DNA from: Spirodela intermedia | Lineage: Eukaryota; Streptophyta; Magnoliopsida; Alismatales; Araceae | NCBI GenBank assembly: GCA_902729315.2 | Contig: LR746276.1 | Location: 1,474,669 to 1,538,668 of the forward strand | DNA length: 64,000 nucleotides | Direction: 5' to 3' | In this document: positions 1 through 11,859 of the stretch, in pieces | How positions within the stretch are numbered: the first letter of the stretch is position 1 | Layout: each line of letters opens with the position of its first letter | Program-made: the position numbers and the translations under genes | The notes under the pieces: generated by a model | Told to the model about the DNA's origin: nothing | The model's input: the letters and a program-made list of their open reading frames with translations, nothing else | Databases searched by the model: none

Positions 1-306
1 CCCCGAGGCAAATCATAGGTACGCGATGCTAGATGAGATCTCTAGGCTCAAGTGGGTGCGAGAGTAGAGGCCTATGGTTGGTGTCATCTCCTTTGACATG
101 GATGAGGCAAAGGACAAGAAGTAGTGCTTCACCCAACGTAGAGAGAAGTTGGCACCGACCTTTGGGCTACTCAAAACTAGGCTGGAGCAATGATCCACAT
201 CGTGAAAAACCTCAGCTTTTGTGAGGTTTGCCATTTGGTGATGAATTTAGCATCAAAAGCTTTCTGTTGGGTAGTGATTGTCAGGGACCAGGCTCTATTC
301 ATAATT
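1..306 (+). pseudogene. Decayed DYW-PPR gene fragment
   Basis: Read on the plus strand, this stretch follows the C-terminal DYW region of the intact PPR gene at 19137-20951 almost codon for codon: YAMLDEISRL, then SFDMDEA, a degraded counterpart of HSEKLALAFGLLKTR, and VRDQ near the end. It contains in-frame stops (for example after the residues matching RSAQE, and after EDKE) and small indels, so it cannot encode a working domain. Homology fades near 306, before the final CSCGDYW, and repeat B starts about 30 bases later. The 5' part lies outside the window. I infer a duplicated PPR gene that was truncated and then decayed. Confidence 0.88.
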
Positions 307-335
307 GACATTCATAATATTTTATCAACTCATTA

Positions 336-1274
336 TGACTGTCATCGGGATTTTAAAGATAATTGATAATATTTATTTTACCAGATAATAATTGATTATT
401 ATCTTTATATCTTTAATAGTGATATGTGCAAGAACTTAAGTTCTAGCATTGTGGCCTTTAGGAGCTGTTGGATCAAATGAGCTTAGTCACATGGCATGTT
501 GAGCAACATAGGATCAACCTACCACGAACTATTGCCGATTAAAAACTTAAGTTTCGAGTACCATGGTACCTTTTTAGCTGTCGGATCATCCTTTAGGGTT
601 ATGTGTGTGCTGAGCAGCATTGGATTTGTGAACCGCCAATAAATCACTTTACACATTTGGTATCATGGTAGTTCACCAGCCGCAGGATTTGGCTAATTTG
701 ATGAGGTGGCTCACTGTATACTACTAGATCCCACTGCAGTTTAGATGGTTGCATTGAAACAAACAAAAATATTTAGTCCCACATCAGAAATATTTCAAAT
801 GCATATGCCAAATATAAATCAAAGCTACACCCTCTCAGCAGAGATCCCTTCTCCTGAAATAAAATAATGTCCAAGACCATCTTGGGAGAAGACAAAAAGG
901 TGGTCCACCCTTGAGCATGCACATGTGTATGAATGCTCCTTGTCCCACAACTAGTTGGTCACCAGGATGTGGAAAGGGAGTGATGCACGTGCACAGAGTG
1001 AGGCCTTCACCACTTGAGCCCAGGTTGTGGCTCCCCTAGTCTGGGTCTACCCACTTAAGTGCTGCCCCACCTCCAAGTTAGATGTCGAGTGTTGACTTGC
1101 CAATAGTTGGATGATTTTTATATTTTATTATTTTTATTTTGATAATAAAAAATTATGCTAAGTATTTTAACTTCAGACTTTTAAATTAACAATATATCTT
1201 ATATTTATTCTACAAGTTAATAAAATCAAATCAAATAATAAAACAAATCAAAACACATATATCTAGCTTTAACA
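336..1274 (+). repeat. LTR-like repeat family B, copy 1
   Basis: Collinear with 27099-28017 in the same orientation. Shared blocks include the AT-rich start (gattttaaagataattgat), the stretch around tttagtcccacatc, the block with aaggtggtc, the CACGTG module near 986-991, and the A/T-rich end finishing in agctttaaca. Both copies can be read as starting with TG and ending with CA, and the 'agtcccacatc' phrase is common in plant LTRs, so this is probably a solo or orphan LTR. No convincing target-site duplication was seen and no coding region adjoins it. Exact ends are uncertain by some tens of bases. Confidence 0.7.
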
Positions 1275-1976
1275 CAACACAAAATAGAGGTTAGGCAATT
1301 AGTTTCAAATATATTTGTAGATTAATATCCTTAATTGGTCTTGCAAGTTAAATTTCAAATTTTTGTAAGCACACGCTATAACTATTTTGAGCAATTAACC
1401 TTTTATCAAGATAAAGAGAACAATTAAAATTATAAGTATATTTAATTAACTAAATTATATAAAAAAAATTGTGAAAACATTCAATGCTCTTAAAAAGAAA
1501 CTTTTATCTTGAGGTAGATTTTGCTCAAATAAACTTGCCACATTTAACAAAGAAAGTTAAATGACAAAATTCAATGGATACTATTCAAGACAATTTCTCT
1601 TAAATTCGTTTCAAATTTCCTCAATATGTCTGCACAAAATTCTTTAGAGCTCACTTATCTTGTTCTTCAAAATCTCTCTAAATAATTGGCTAGTATCCAT
1701 GTCACCTTGTCTTCTACAAGTAAACTCAAGAAAGTAAAAGCATTTTCATTAAAAATAGCATGTAGAAAATTGTTCAACGCTCAAAATTCCTCGATAATAG
1801 TGCCATTTGATGAGTTAGATTTTCTACAAGTTTCATTAGTCCTTAATCTCCTCAATGAAAAATATTATGAGTTATGTTTTAATTTGATTCATGAAATACT
1901 CATAGATAGTAATGAGTCAAGTTGTCTCCAATAATTGATACTCATTTTGGACTTACTATTTAATACTCATTCTAGT
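1275..1976. other. AT-rich intergenic stretch
   Basis: No gene, tRNA or recognisable element. One 82-codon open frame (1686-1934, +) has no recognisable domain and a composition like its AT-rich surroundings; I do not call it a gene. Confidence 0.5.
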
Positions 1977-3341
1977 TGATAAACTCGATTTAGAGGTTAG
2001 ATATATCATTGTGATGCAACTAAGTTCATACAAATAATATTTATAAAACCTCACTCTTCTATTTAGGATAAGTAAACACCGATCCTTAAGAATCATGGGT
2101 AATGTGAGTAAGAAATTTATTTATTTTATTTATTATCATAGAGATATAATATGATGATGTCACTTAATAAGGTCATTAAAGTACTTATTTTGATTTCTCT
2201 CATATAAGTGGGTAACTGGTGTGGGTTCGAATCTTCCCAAAGTCAAAACTTGTATTTTTATCTAATTATCGTAACTTTCTTGCAAATCACTAGTGAAGGA
2301 TTACGCTGTCAGAATTGTTAGATCATCAGTGAAAATTTCATCAACATGATTTGTGGAACATTGTTACTAAAATCGTTGAACGATTCGCGATAAAAGAATC
2401 GTGAATCCATCGAATAAATCATCTCTAATTGATTGATAAACAAGCTATCATCGGGAAGAGAATGATCTGCTGGAAAATAAGTTGCCACCTCTTGAGAGAG
2501 TACTAAATGTGATGAAGAGCCTCCTCTTGTTGCACGGACCTAAGGATGAAGCTCCCTGTCACGTGCCCTATCTCCATCTAATTCCTTTTTGTCAGGTGAT
2601 AGCTTCCAAAGAGCCGTAAAGTCATCATTTTTCTACTCTATTGAGTGACAACTGTCAAAAATAATTCGACGACCCATTTCATTGATCTCTAGACTTCTCA
2701 AGGAGATCTAAAGATTACCCATGTAGTCATTATCCAAGGAGAGCTATTGAGGTCGTGGACACTACACAACAATCTTCTCGAACACTTAAGATTCTAATGT
2801 ATTGCCGATGCATTGTCACTACAACACCGTAACTTTGTTTTGTTACTTTCAACTTAATTTCTACTTCATTTAGTGATAATTTGTATGATTTAAATTTACC
2901 AAGTTATACTTCATTTAATTACGATTCTTCCAATTTTTACAGATTTTACTTTGATTAATTAAATTATTCATAATCACTTACATAAAAATCACCAGGCAGA
3001 ACTCTATTTTTGCCTAATTCACATTCGTCAGGTGCTGACATCATCTTGACATTCACACCCTTATTTTCCTTTTTCAAAAATTTTAAATATATTTTATTTT
3101 CAATTTATAGTGTATAATTCATAAAAAATTATATTCTTTGAGTACAATTCTAAAACATTACCCGATATTATATTACATCCTTGTGATTGACTTAAAAAAT
3201 TACCATTATTTTTAGAGGTTTTATTGAATTATAATTGATATATTTGTTCAGAAATACTTCTAAATATTTAAAAATTAATATTTTCTAATTTTATAAAATT
3301 TAAATTTATGTGATTTACTATACAACGACTAAGTCACATCA
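1977..3341 (-). repeat. LTR family A, inverted partial copy
   Basis: From about 2136 to 3341 this is the reverse complement of the solo LTR at 4886-6100. Examples are the block around 2981-3060, matching 5165-5250 inverted, and the terminal ctaagtcacatca at 3329-3341, matching the family A start TGACGTGACTTAG. The part 1977-2135 does not match family A; it matches 12775-12930 instead (ttagaggttagatat, then aagttcatacaaataat). The copy is therefore either a different subfamily or a join of two elements. The inner 500 or so bases of family A, including the CACGTG module, are missing. Confidence 0.75.
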
Positions 3342-4885
3342 CCCGTAAAAAAAAAGACAAGCTTATTTAACACATTTTTTGCTACCTCAAATATAGCATC
3401 TGAATAATTTAATGAAATATTCTCCTTTATTACTGATATAAAAACCTATAAAGTAAAGTTACTATATACCCCTTATGAGTAACATTCAACCATCTCTCTC
3501 TCTCTCTATCACACACACACACACATGTCACTACTACATAATGGAACATGGCTGACCTCATGAATTGCTGCCTAATAATGGGGATAAAAAGTGAACAAGA
3601 GATAGATAGATATATCTATATATATGTATATATATATATATAGAGAGAGAGATAACTATGTTTGTAAGTCTGAATTGCTCAACCCTTATTTTAGGAAAGA
3701 TCCATATGGATCTCATCTCACCTCTATATCATTATTTACAATTGGTTTTAATATTAAATCAGTCCAGCGCCCTTTGTAATATGGATATTAAAAAAGGGCT
3801 TTGGGAGGAAAATAAGTGAGAGAGACAAATTAAGGGCACATAATACCCTTTCTTTTTGGCAGTTGGAAATATAATTCCATCTCTTCTTCTCCCATATGAT
3901 GGTTGCTATCAATACTTCATTAACTTTGTATACTTCTGTACATTATTTGTATCTTCAAATTAGATACTATTCTTTTTTAAAATGTTCATGTGGTATCCGT
4001 TTCCTCTTTAAACCACATTAAACTTGTATTTGACTTATCATGACATATTATAACTTATCAATTATCATCTTGTGGGCATTGAACATCAGGGCATTCTCAA
4101 GCCACATTAAGTCCTAAATCTGGTTGCATTCCCTAGCAATATTTCACCTTCACACCTTGTAGAGGCCAGTAGTGGGTGAGTAATCACTCCAAAATGTCAT
4201 AATTAAAGAGTGTCAAAAATAAAATCAATAATGTTCGGATATCTTCCTAATAATACTAATGAGTATAGTTTAAGGAGTATCTAATTTGAACCACAAGGAG
4301 TTGTCTAAGCTAAGGTGAGATTTTTTAACTTTTAATCAAGATTGATTTTTTTATGAAGAATGAGATGAGGAGATAGAAGAGAGTTGACTTAGGCACACTA
4401 AATGGGGAATAGATGAATCTTCTTTTGCTGATTTTTCAGTCACCAAGAGAAGAGAAATCAAGTGAGAAACAAATGTTGAAATATGGGATGATTGTGAATT
4501 TTTTAATCCTAATGTACGTAAAAGAAAAACTCTAATCTTCTTAGATCTTCTTATATCACCTAGGAGATCAACAAAAAGACTAATGTAGATTAACCTACTC
4601 CTAAACTACTTCCTAACCTCTCCTTGTCTCTCTCTACTTCCAATGAATGCTCAACTTTGATGAATAAAAAAGGAGAAACAACATAGAAGGAGAAGGATCA
4701 AAAGAAGGATTTAAAGTGTCCTAAATCTGCCCTATCTTGCTCACTCTTGGAAATATGAGCAATCTTGATAAATCAAGAGATCCATAAAAATCAAGAGAAG
4801 AAAGAGAAGAGTAGAAGGATTGGATTCTATCCTAAGATCAAGCTACTTTCATTCTAGGGATGAAAGAATTAAATCCCTACCTACT
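3342..4885. other. Spacer between inverted LTR copies
   Basis: AT-rich DNA without a gene. It contains a (CT)n/(CA)n tract near 3495-3525 and a (GATA)/(TA)/(GA) compound microsatellite near 3600-3653. It forms the loop between the inverted family A copies. Confidence 0.6.
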
Positions 4886-6638
4886 TGACGTGACTTAGTT
4901 GTTATATAGTAAATCACGTAAATTTAAAATTTATAAAACTAAAAAATACTAATTTTTAGATATTTAAAAGTATTTCTGAACAAATATATCAATTATAATT
5001 TAATAAAACTTCCAAAAAAGGTGATAATTTTCTAGGTCGATCAGCAAAATATAATATAATATCGAGTAATTTTTCAGAAATTTTCTCAAGAAATATAGTT
5101 TTCTATGAATTTTATACTAAGAAATAAAAAGAAAATATATTTAAAATTCACAAAAGAGAGAAATAGGGGTGCGGACGTCAGGATGATGTCAGTGCCTGAT
5201 GAATGTGAATCGAGCAAAAATAGAGTTCTGCCTAGTGATTCTTACATAAGTGATTACACACGATTGAATTGATCAAATTAAGATATGTAAAAGCGAGAAG
5301 AATTTTAATTGAATGAAGTATAGCTTGGTAAATTTAAATCACACAAATTATTACTAAATGAATCAAAAATTAAGTTGAAAGTATGAAAATAGAGTTCCGA
5401 TGTCGTGGTGGGAATGCGTCGGCGATGCACTAGAATCTTGAGCATTCTGGAGGATCATCGTGTAGTGTCCACGACCTTAAAGGCTCTGCTTGGACAACGA
5501 TGATATAGGCAGTCTCTAGATCTCCTTACAAAGTTTAGAGATTAGTCAAATGGATTGTCAAATCATCTCTAGTAGATGTCACCTAGTCGAATTGAAAGAC
5601 GGTGACTTTACGGCTCTTTGGTGATTGTCACCCAATGGAGAGGAGTTGAATAGAGGGTGGGGTGTGTGTCAAAGAGGTTCATCCTTAAGTTTGCGCGGCA
5701 AGATGAGGCTCTTCATCACATTCAATACGCTCTTAAGAGGTGGTGACTCGTCTCCCAACGAATCGTCCTCTTCGGGATGACAACTCGTTCGCCGATCAAT
5801 CAAAGATGATTTACTCGATGGATTCACGATCCTTTTATTGTGAATCATTCAATAATTTTAGTAATAATATTTTGTGAATCACATTGATGAGATTTTCGTC
5901 GATGATCTATCGATTTTAGCGACTTAATCCTTCACCGGTGATCTGCAGGAAAGTCGCGATAATCAAATAAAAATATGAGTTTTGGCTCTAAGAGGATTCG
6001 AACCCACATTGATATCCCGCTGGCATGAGAGAGATTGAAATAAGTACTCTAATGCCTTTATCAAGTGACATCATTATGATATATCTCTATTATAATTAAA
6101 GGATAGTTTAGGTATTAAAATCTTCAAAGTCTTTCGAAAGAAAATGTGACGTGGGTTTAGTCTTATGTCGCTTGTGTACCAAAGTTTTGAACAGATATAT
6201 AGTAATATCACATTTACAAGTAATTAGTCCATTTCTCTTGTATGTACGACTACTCCTTATTCCACAGCCGACTAGCCACTAGTGACGTGGAAGGGGAGTG
6301 GCGCACACGTGCCCCCATCAGTCTTTAACCGCTCGAGCCCTTACTCGTGGCTCCCCCCCCAACTACACTTCTAACTCACTTGCGAGCTCGGCTGGCTGGT
6401 AGGTCCCCCTCTTTTGCTATTTTCTTATTTTAATTTCTTTTTCTTCATTTATCTCAAAAATAAGACTATAAAAATCATATAAATTCCTTAAAAAATCATG
6501 TAATTAGCTAAAAAATCACATTAATCAATTGAAAACCACTTTTTATAATTTAACACAAATATAAGTCTATTTATCATGAGTTAAAGCTAAAACTATATTA
6601 TTTACTAATTATTAATTGATGATAATGAAGACTTATCA
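4886..6638 (+). mobile_element. Solo LTR, family A, with 5-bp TSD
   Basis: A 1753-bp element that starts TGACGTGACTTAG and ends GAAGACTTATCA, that is TG...CA. It is flanked by a perfect 5-bp direct repeat, ctact, at 4881-4885 and 6639-6643. A second copy (24810-26448) shares both ends. No PBS, polypurine tract or coding sequence adjoins it, so it is a solo LTR left by recombination between the two LTRs of a retrotransposon. Near 6240-6390 it carries the module with CACGTG at 6306-6311 that is also found in family B. Superfamily cannot be assigned from the LTR alone. Confidence 0.88.
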
Positions 6639-6643
6639 CTACT

Positions 6644-8520
6644 CTTTAACCAGATCACCTCTTTCTCACCAAGAGGGTCTCAAGAAGAAGAGAATTTAAT
6701 AAGAAAATAAACTCATTCATTCAAAATAAATTTTAATTCACATAAGTAAATCACTAAATACATGAAAGATGTCTTTTGTATGTCATTTGGAATGCTCAAA
6801 TAGACCTCTCCTTAGAGTTCTTGAATTGGATCAAGGAGTGAAGTTTTTGGAGATCTCCTCTTCTCCCTTTTGGGTGCGCATCTCCTATGAACAGAATGAC
6901 TTCTCTCTCCTCTAGATGGCTACTTATTCTCCACTTTATTGTGCCCATTCTCAGCCCTTGGATCACGCAAGAGAGTGCACAGCCCTCGAATTAGTTTTCT
7001 CTCTCCAAGGGCAGCCTAAGGGAGGTGGGCAGCCGCTAGGATGTCTCCTCTCCTTCCCTCAGCCTAGGACTTATCTCAGCCCTTAGATTGGGCTGATTGA
7101 GGGGCTGAGATAGTCTCAAGGGTTGCCTAATGAGGGAGAGGGTGTGGCTGATCAGATGGTGTGACATACCCCTCCCTCTAATTAAGGAAAAAATGAACTG
7201 CCTACCTTTAGTGGGCAGTTTACTTAATTTGAGGGGAGGGAAAACGCCTCCTTCTTGTTTGGCCTCCTCCTTAACTAATGTGGGCTGTGTAGCTGGCCCA
7301 TGGGCCTAATATGACCTGAAATATAATATTAAAATAAAGCCCATTACACTTTAAACAAATAAATATAATAAATTAGGCATAAGGGAGAAATCAGCATGGT
7401 AAATCTAAACTCATTTATACATGAGTTGACTTAGGGCTTAAGAGATACATAATAAATCATAAATATTCTATGAATTATATTTTATAATGTAAATAATCAT
7501 GAGCCAAAGTACTGATATTAATTAGGATTTAATAGAAAATTCTGGAAAAATAGAAAAACCTTTAGAATATTCATTTAAACTTGAAATAAATCTTATAGTA
7601 CTCAAAAAAATCCGAATTTTTTGTTAAATTTAGGAAAATACTTTTATCATATTAAATAATTATAAAATATTCAAATCATAATTTAAACATCAAATGACAT
7701 TTTATTTATAATTATAGTTCAAGTGAAGTATATAAATAAACAAATATAGATCCTATAGAAAATATGGAAAATTCACGAAATTAAGCATGTATTGAGAACA
7801 TTCATGATAAATTAAGCTCCATTTATTTTATGCATAATCAAATGTAATTTTGTATAAAATTAAGCATTAGTTGTCCAAATTATGTCATACTTAACATGTG
7901 GAATTCGCATGCTATCAGCGAGCAGGGGAGCACGTCTAGGTCCTCAAAGGCTAGGGGCCTGAGCCCTCTTGCATGGTGATGATATATTCCACCTCTTTTA
8001 AACTAGTGAGTCTGCAGCACTTTCACTTCGTACAACCGCCAGTGTGTAGATTGTGAACCGAGGACATTCGCAGCACTTTGACTTCATTAGCAAGCAATCG
8101 AGATTAATCCACAGCCATGGACAACGTGGTTCAGTACAATAATGGGGGAGAAAATATCCACATTCATTTATAGCAGCGTTCATGCATCTCGATTAGTACA
8201 TTCCTCATTTCGAAATAATTTCACAGGCCATCATCATCCATCTTAGTTATTATTTTTTTTGAAATTAGTTTTCCCATCAACACGCCCTGGTAATTAGTTA
8301 TGATGTGAATTAAATTATAGAGAGGGAATATATCTATATCTACATAGAGTCAAAGAGGTAAGAGCGGAAGACATAAATAGGAAGCGCGGTCGCTGGCTGA
8401 GATTAGGGTGGATTTTGTAACGCATCCAAGCAAGCGTATCTGATGAAACACGGCATGCAGTACGTGCCCCATAGGGCTTAGGATCTCTAAAGCAAAGTTA
8501 TTTTATACCACTGATGAGTA
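6644..8520. other. Intergenic DNA
   Basis: No gene recognised. A moderately GC-rich patch at 6860-7300 has repeated phrases around 'cagccc' and 'gctgag' that look like old transposon sequence, but I could not assign it. Short imperfect repeats occur near 8011 and 8071. Confidence 0.5.
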
Positions 8521-8521
8521 C

Positions 8522-8525
<4 letters not shown>

Positions 8526-8562
<37 letters not shown>
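8526..8562. repeat. (CT)n microsatellite downstream of P450
   Basis: An uninterrupted CT run of about 18 units lies between two near-identical 22-bp direct repeats (8463-8484 and 8577-8598) that begin cgtgccccatag. The second copy ends about 20 bases downstream of the P450 stop codon, so the tract may fall in the 3' UTR. Confidence 0.85.
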
Positions 8563-8565
<3 letters not shown>

Positions 8566-8619
8566 AGCAAGGAATTCGTGCCCCATAGAGCTTAGGATTT
8601 CGTAGCGCAGCGGGCGGCG

Positions 8620-10121
8620 CTACTTACGGCGGGAGGAGATGCACGCACGAAGGGGGTTCCTCATGATCACCGTCAACTCGGGTGTCTCCGACAGGTCGAC
8701 TTCCCCGCCGTCGGCCGCCTCCCATCGGAACTCTCCCACCAGGTTGGACACGAAGAACTTCAGATGGAACAGCGCGAAGCTCATCCCGGGGCAGATCCTC
8801 CGTCCCACGCCGAACGGCATCATCCGGATCTCCTTGCTGCCGGTGATGTCCACTCCCTCCCCTTCGCCGCCAGGGAGGAACCTCTCCGGCCGGAATTCCA
8901 GCGGATCCGGCCACTTTTCCCCGTCCAGGTTCATCTTTGCCACTGCGAAGTTGACGAGGGCATCCTTGGGGATGGTGTACCCACACACAGAGATCTCCTT
9001 CGTGATGGCATGGGGAAACACAAAGTGACCGGGCGAATGGCGGCGGAGCCCCTCCAGGACCACGGCCTTCAGGTACGGTTTCTTCTGGAGGTCCTCCTCC
9101 TTGATCTCCGTGCCGACTTCTTCCGCCAGTTTCTCCTGCACGTTAGGGTGCTTGACGACGTTCGCCATGATCCACTCCAGCGCCGTGGAGGTGGTGTCGG
9201 AGCCCGCAGCGAGGAACTCGGAGCAGAGAGTGATGATCTCGTCGTCGTTGAGCTTTCTTCCCTCCTCTTCCGGGATCTCGAGGTCCAGGAGGGAATCCAA
9301 GTAGCAGGAGCGGAAGCTGTTCTCCTCCGGAACGTTTGATTCCTTCTGTTGGCGCCGAGATCTGATCAGAGGAAGGAAGATCTCCCTCCGCCGCTGAAGT
9401 ATCTGTAGGAGACACAGTTCCACCTCCGCGTGAATAAATACCTACTGATTTTTGGGGCGATTGCAAAAATATTGAGCTTCCGGAACAAGCGAAGTAAATC
9501 CTTCTGCGCAGCCTCGATGTCTCTGACGGCCGCCTCCTCGAGCTTCTCGCCAAAGCAAAGGAAGACAAGCAAAGAGACCATGGCGAATTGGAAGGTCTCT
9601 TTGACGACCACAACGCCATCCCCAGACGCCGCTGTGTGGCGTAGCTTGTCGAGGAGCACGTGCAGGACCGACTCACGAGCATCAGCGAATTGCCTGACAC
9701 GCGAAGGGTTGAGCATCTCCGTCGCGAGGTTACGACGGAGAAGCCGCCATCGAGGGCCGTAACCGGCGGTACCGACACTGCACTGGTTGGAACTGAGGAA
9801 TTGGAGGGAGGGAGGGGGGATAGGTCGATCGGCGAAGACGGCCCCGTGTTGGACGAGCATAATATGGGCGATATCCGGGTCGCCGACCATGACGATCGGG
9901 ATGGAGCCGAGGCGAATCGTCACGATGGGACCATACTTGGACCAGAGATCCCGGATGGGGGGCTCGAAGTCGGCGGCGAAGCGGGTAAGCCATATGAGAT
10001 TGCCGACGAAGGGGACAGCCGGCGGGCCTGGTGGCAGCCCTCGGTGAGGCCGCCGAAGAAAAAGTGCGGACAGGACCAGGCAGAGGAAGAGGGTGAGGAA
10101 GCAAGCACCCCAGGTCTCCAT
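8620..10121 (-). CDS. Cytochrome P450, CYP89A-like (frameshift)
   Basis: An intronless P450 of about 500 residues. It has an N-terminal membrane anchor (METWGACFLTLFLCLVLSAL), a proline hinge (LPPGPPAVP), the I-helix motif AGSDTTST, the K-helix EGLRRHSP (ExxR), RPERF, and the heme loop PFGVGRRICPG with its Cys ligand. The overall pattern and lack of introns fit CYP89A-type enzymes, ER-bound mono-oxygenases; the substrate cannot be read from sequence. The reading frame breaks once. Frame 1 runs from the ATG at 10121 to a Trp codon at 9420-9422 (residue 234). The rest, from the Glu codon at 9418-9420 to the TAG at 8620-8622, is in the next frame, so one base appears to be missing. All key motifs are otherwise intact, so this is either a very young pseudogene or a base-calling error. 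Confidence 0.9.
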
Positions 10122-10161
10122 ATCCGCTGCTCTTCGTAGAAACTCCGAAGAGTCTGAGGGG

Positions 10162-10171
10162 CCTTTTATAG
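10162..10171 (-). promoter_or_regulatory. Putative TATA box of P450 gene
   Basis: On the minus strand this reads CTATAAAAGG, 41-50 bp upstream of the P450 ATG. That spacing implies a very short 5' leader. Assignment rests on motif and position only. Confidence 0.6.
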
Positions 10172-10499
10172 TTTAAGGATGAGGAGGCCACGTAAAAGAA
10201 CCATGGTGCGATATATTTTCCAGTCGCTGCTCTCAGCAATTACGGTCACCAACCGCAATACGGGTCTTCCAAGAATTCTTGGTGATACGGGTTCCACAAA
10301 GCCTGAACTCCAACAACTGTAAATAGGTCATATGTTCCATTTTTGTCGTCTCACTATGTGGTCAAAAGTATAGCAACATAATCCTAGTTTGTACAATTAT
10401 GTCAACATGTTCCAAGACTAAATTTTTTTCCAACAAGCATCCAAATACTTTTACGAAAAAGTCATTGCTATCAACCAGAAAAATTACAACCCATTTCTG

Positions 10500-11640
10500 T
10501 CAACCAGGAAAAGTCATTACTATTGAAACGGGCTATCTATGGACTCAAATAGAGCCCTTATACATGGTTCATCAGGTTTAGTCAAATCACTGACTATTCA
10601 AAGGTTCATGACATGTACAGTGGACCCTATTGTCTTTTGCAAACAGCATGCTGGGAGTATCATTCTAACAATTTATGTTGATGACATCCTTCTTACAAAT
10701 AATGACATGACTAGCATTGCACAAACTAAAGCTCACCTACATGAACATTTCATCACATGGGACATGGGCAAATCTTGCTACTTCCTAGCGATTGAGTTTG
10801 CTATCAGCATGGACGAATGGTTTTGTTCGAATGCATGTACTGGATTTATTGGAGGATGTAAGTCTCCTAAGCGTAAGGTTGAGTTATCACCAATTGACTC
10901 AACCTAATTGTTAGGACCACCTTTCCTCTCCATGAGGTTGTCACTTGGTATCAACATCTAATCAGGAAATTAATTTACCTCACAATCACTCATCCTAACA
11001 TTGGTTAAACCATGGGACTTCTCAACTATTTTATACATGAGCCACGACAAGCACACTAACTAGGAGCACTGAGAGTGTTAGTATATCTCAAACATGCTCC
11101 AAAACAAGGCTTATATATGTGCAACATAGACATCTCTAAGTTGAAGCTTACTCATATTCAAATTATACAGATAACAAGGGTGATCGAATATCTATATCAG
11201 GATATTACAAATACTTTGGGGAGAACCTTGTCACGTAGTCTAGCAAGAAACAAAGCATGGTCTCTCGGTCTAGTGCTGAAGTTGAATATAAGCCCATGAT
11301 AGATATAACATGTGAAATGATGTTGATACACTCACTTCTTCAAGAGTTAGTTTTTCCACCACACACTCTTATACTTATGTATTGTGACAACTAAGTGGAA
11401 ATCTTCATTGCAAGTAATTAAATCTTTCATGAGCGTACAAAACACATTAAGGTATATTGTCACTATGTCTATAACAAAGTCCTTAAACGACTCCTAACAA
11501 AATCACATGTCGTATCCTTAGAGTAACCAGTAGATATCTTCACAAAGAGTGAGTGGGATATCCTATCATACTCCCTGTAGCAAGTGAAGAATGTTTGGCA
11601 TCTACTCCCCAACTTGAGGGGAAGTATGAGTGGGTCCTAT
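10500..11640 (+). mobile_element. Ty1/copia remnant: RT and RNase H
   Basis: A decayed copia pol 3' end with frameshifts and stops. The RT begins near 10527 (RAIYGLK, a stop, then SPYTWF) and continues with the catalytic block YVDDILLTNND (10675-10708) and YFLAIE (about 10780). RNase H motifs follow at 11255-11560 (SRSSAEVEY, CEMMLIHSLLQEL, YCDN, FHERTKHI, VDIFTK), ending in [11 protein letters not shown]. That is the usual copia C-terminus, overlapping a purine-rich tract (cttgaggggaag, about 11615-11626) that marks the 3' LTR border. The gag and integrase parts are absent or unrecognisable. Confidence 0.9.
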
Positions 11641-11669
11641 GAGCCCTATAGGCCTAATGGGCCTAATTG

Positions 11670-11769
<100 letters not shown>

Positions 11770-11859
11770 ATGGGTTGTCTCTATATATATATACTTTAGA
11801 GGTCTCATCCATGACCCATACCCTATATCGTAGGACAACAATTATAAAGAATTAAAAAG

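Noticed and set aside
1686-1934. 82-codon plus-strand frame
   Set aside because: AT-driven composition, no domain and no context.
3495-3655. Possible CRISPR-like or satellite array
   Set aside because: Only simple CT/CA/TA/GATA microsatellites; no spaced repeats of suitable length anywhere in the window.
8764-9339. Long plus-strand frames opposite the P450, GDSL, PPR and APRR2-like exons
   Set aside because: Antisense shadows of GC-rich coding sequence with no motifs of their own.
10539-10907. 122-codon frame as a stand-alone gene
   Set aside because: It is the broken reverse transcriptase of the copia remnant (YVDD motif), not an independent gene.
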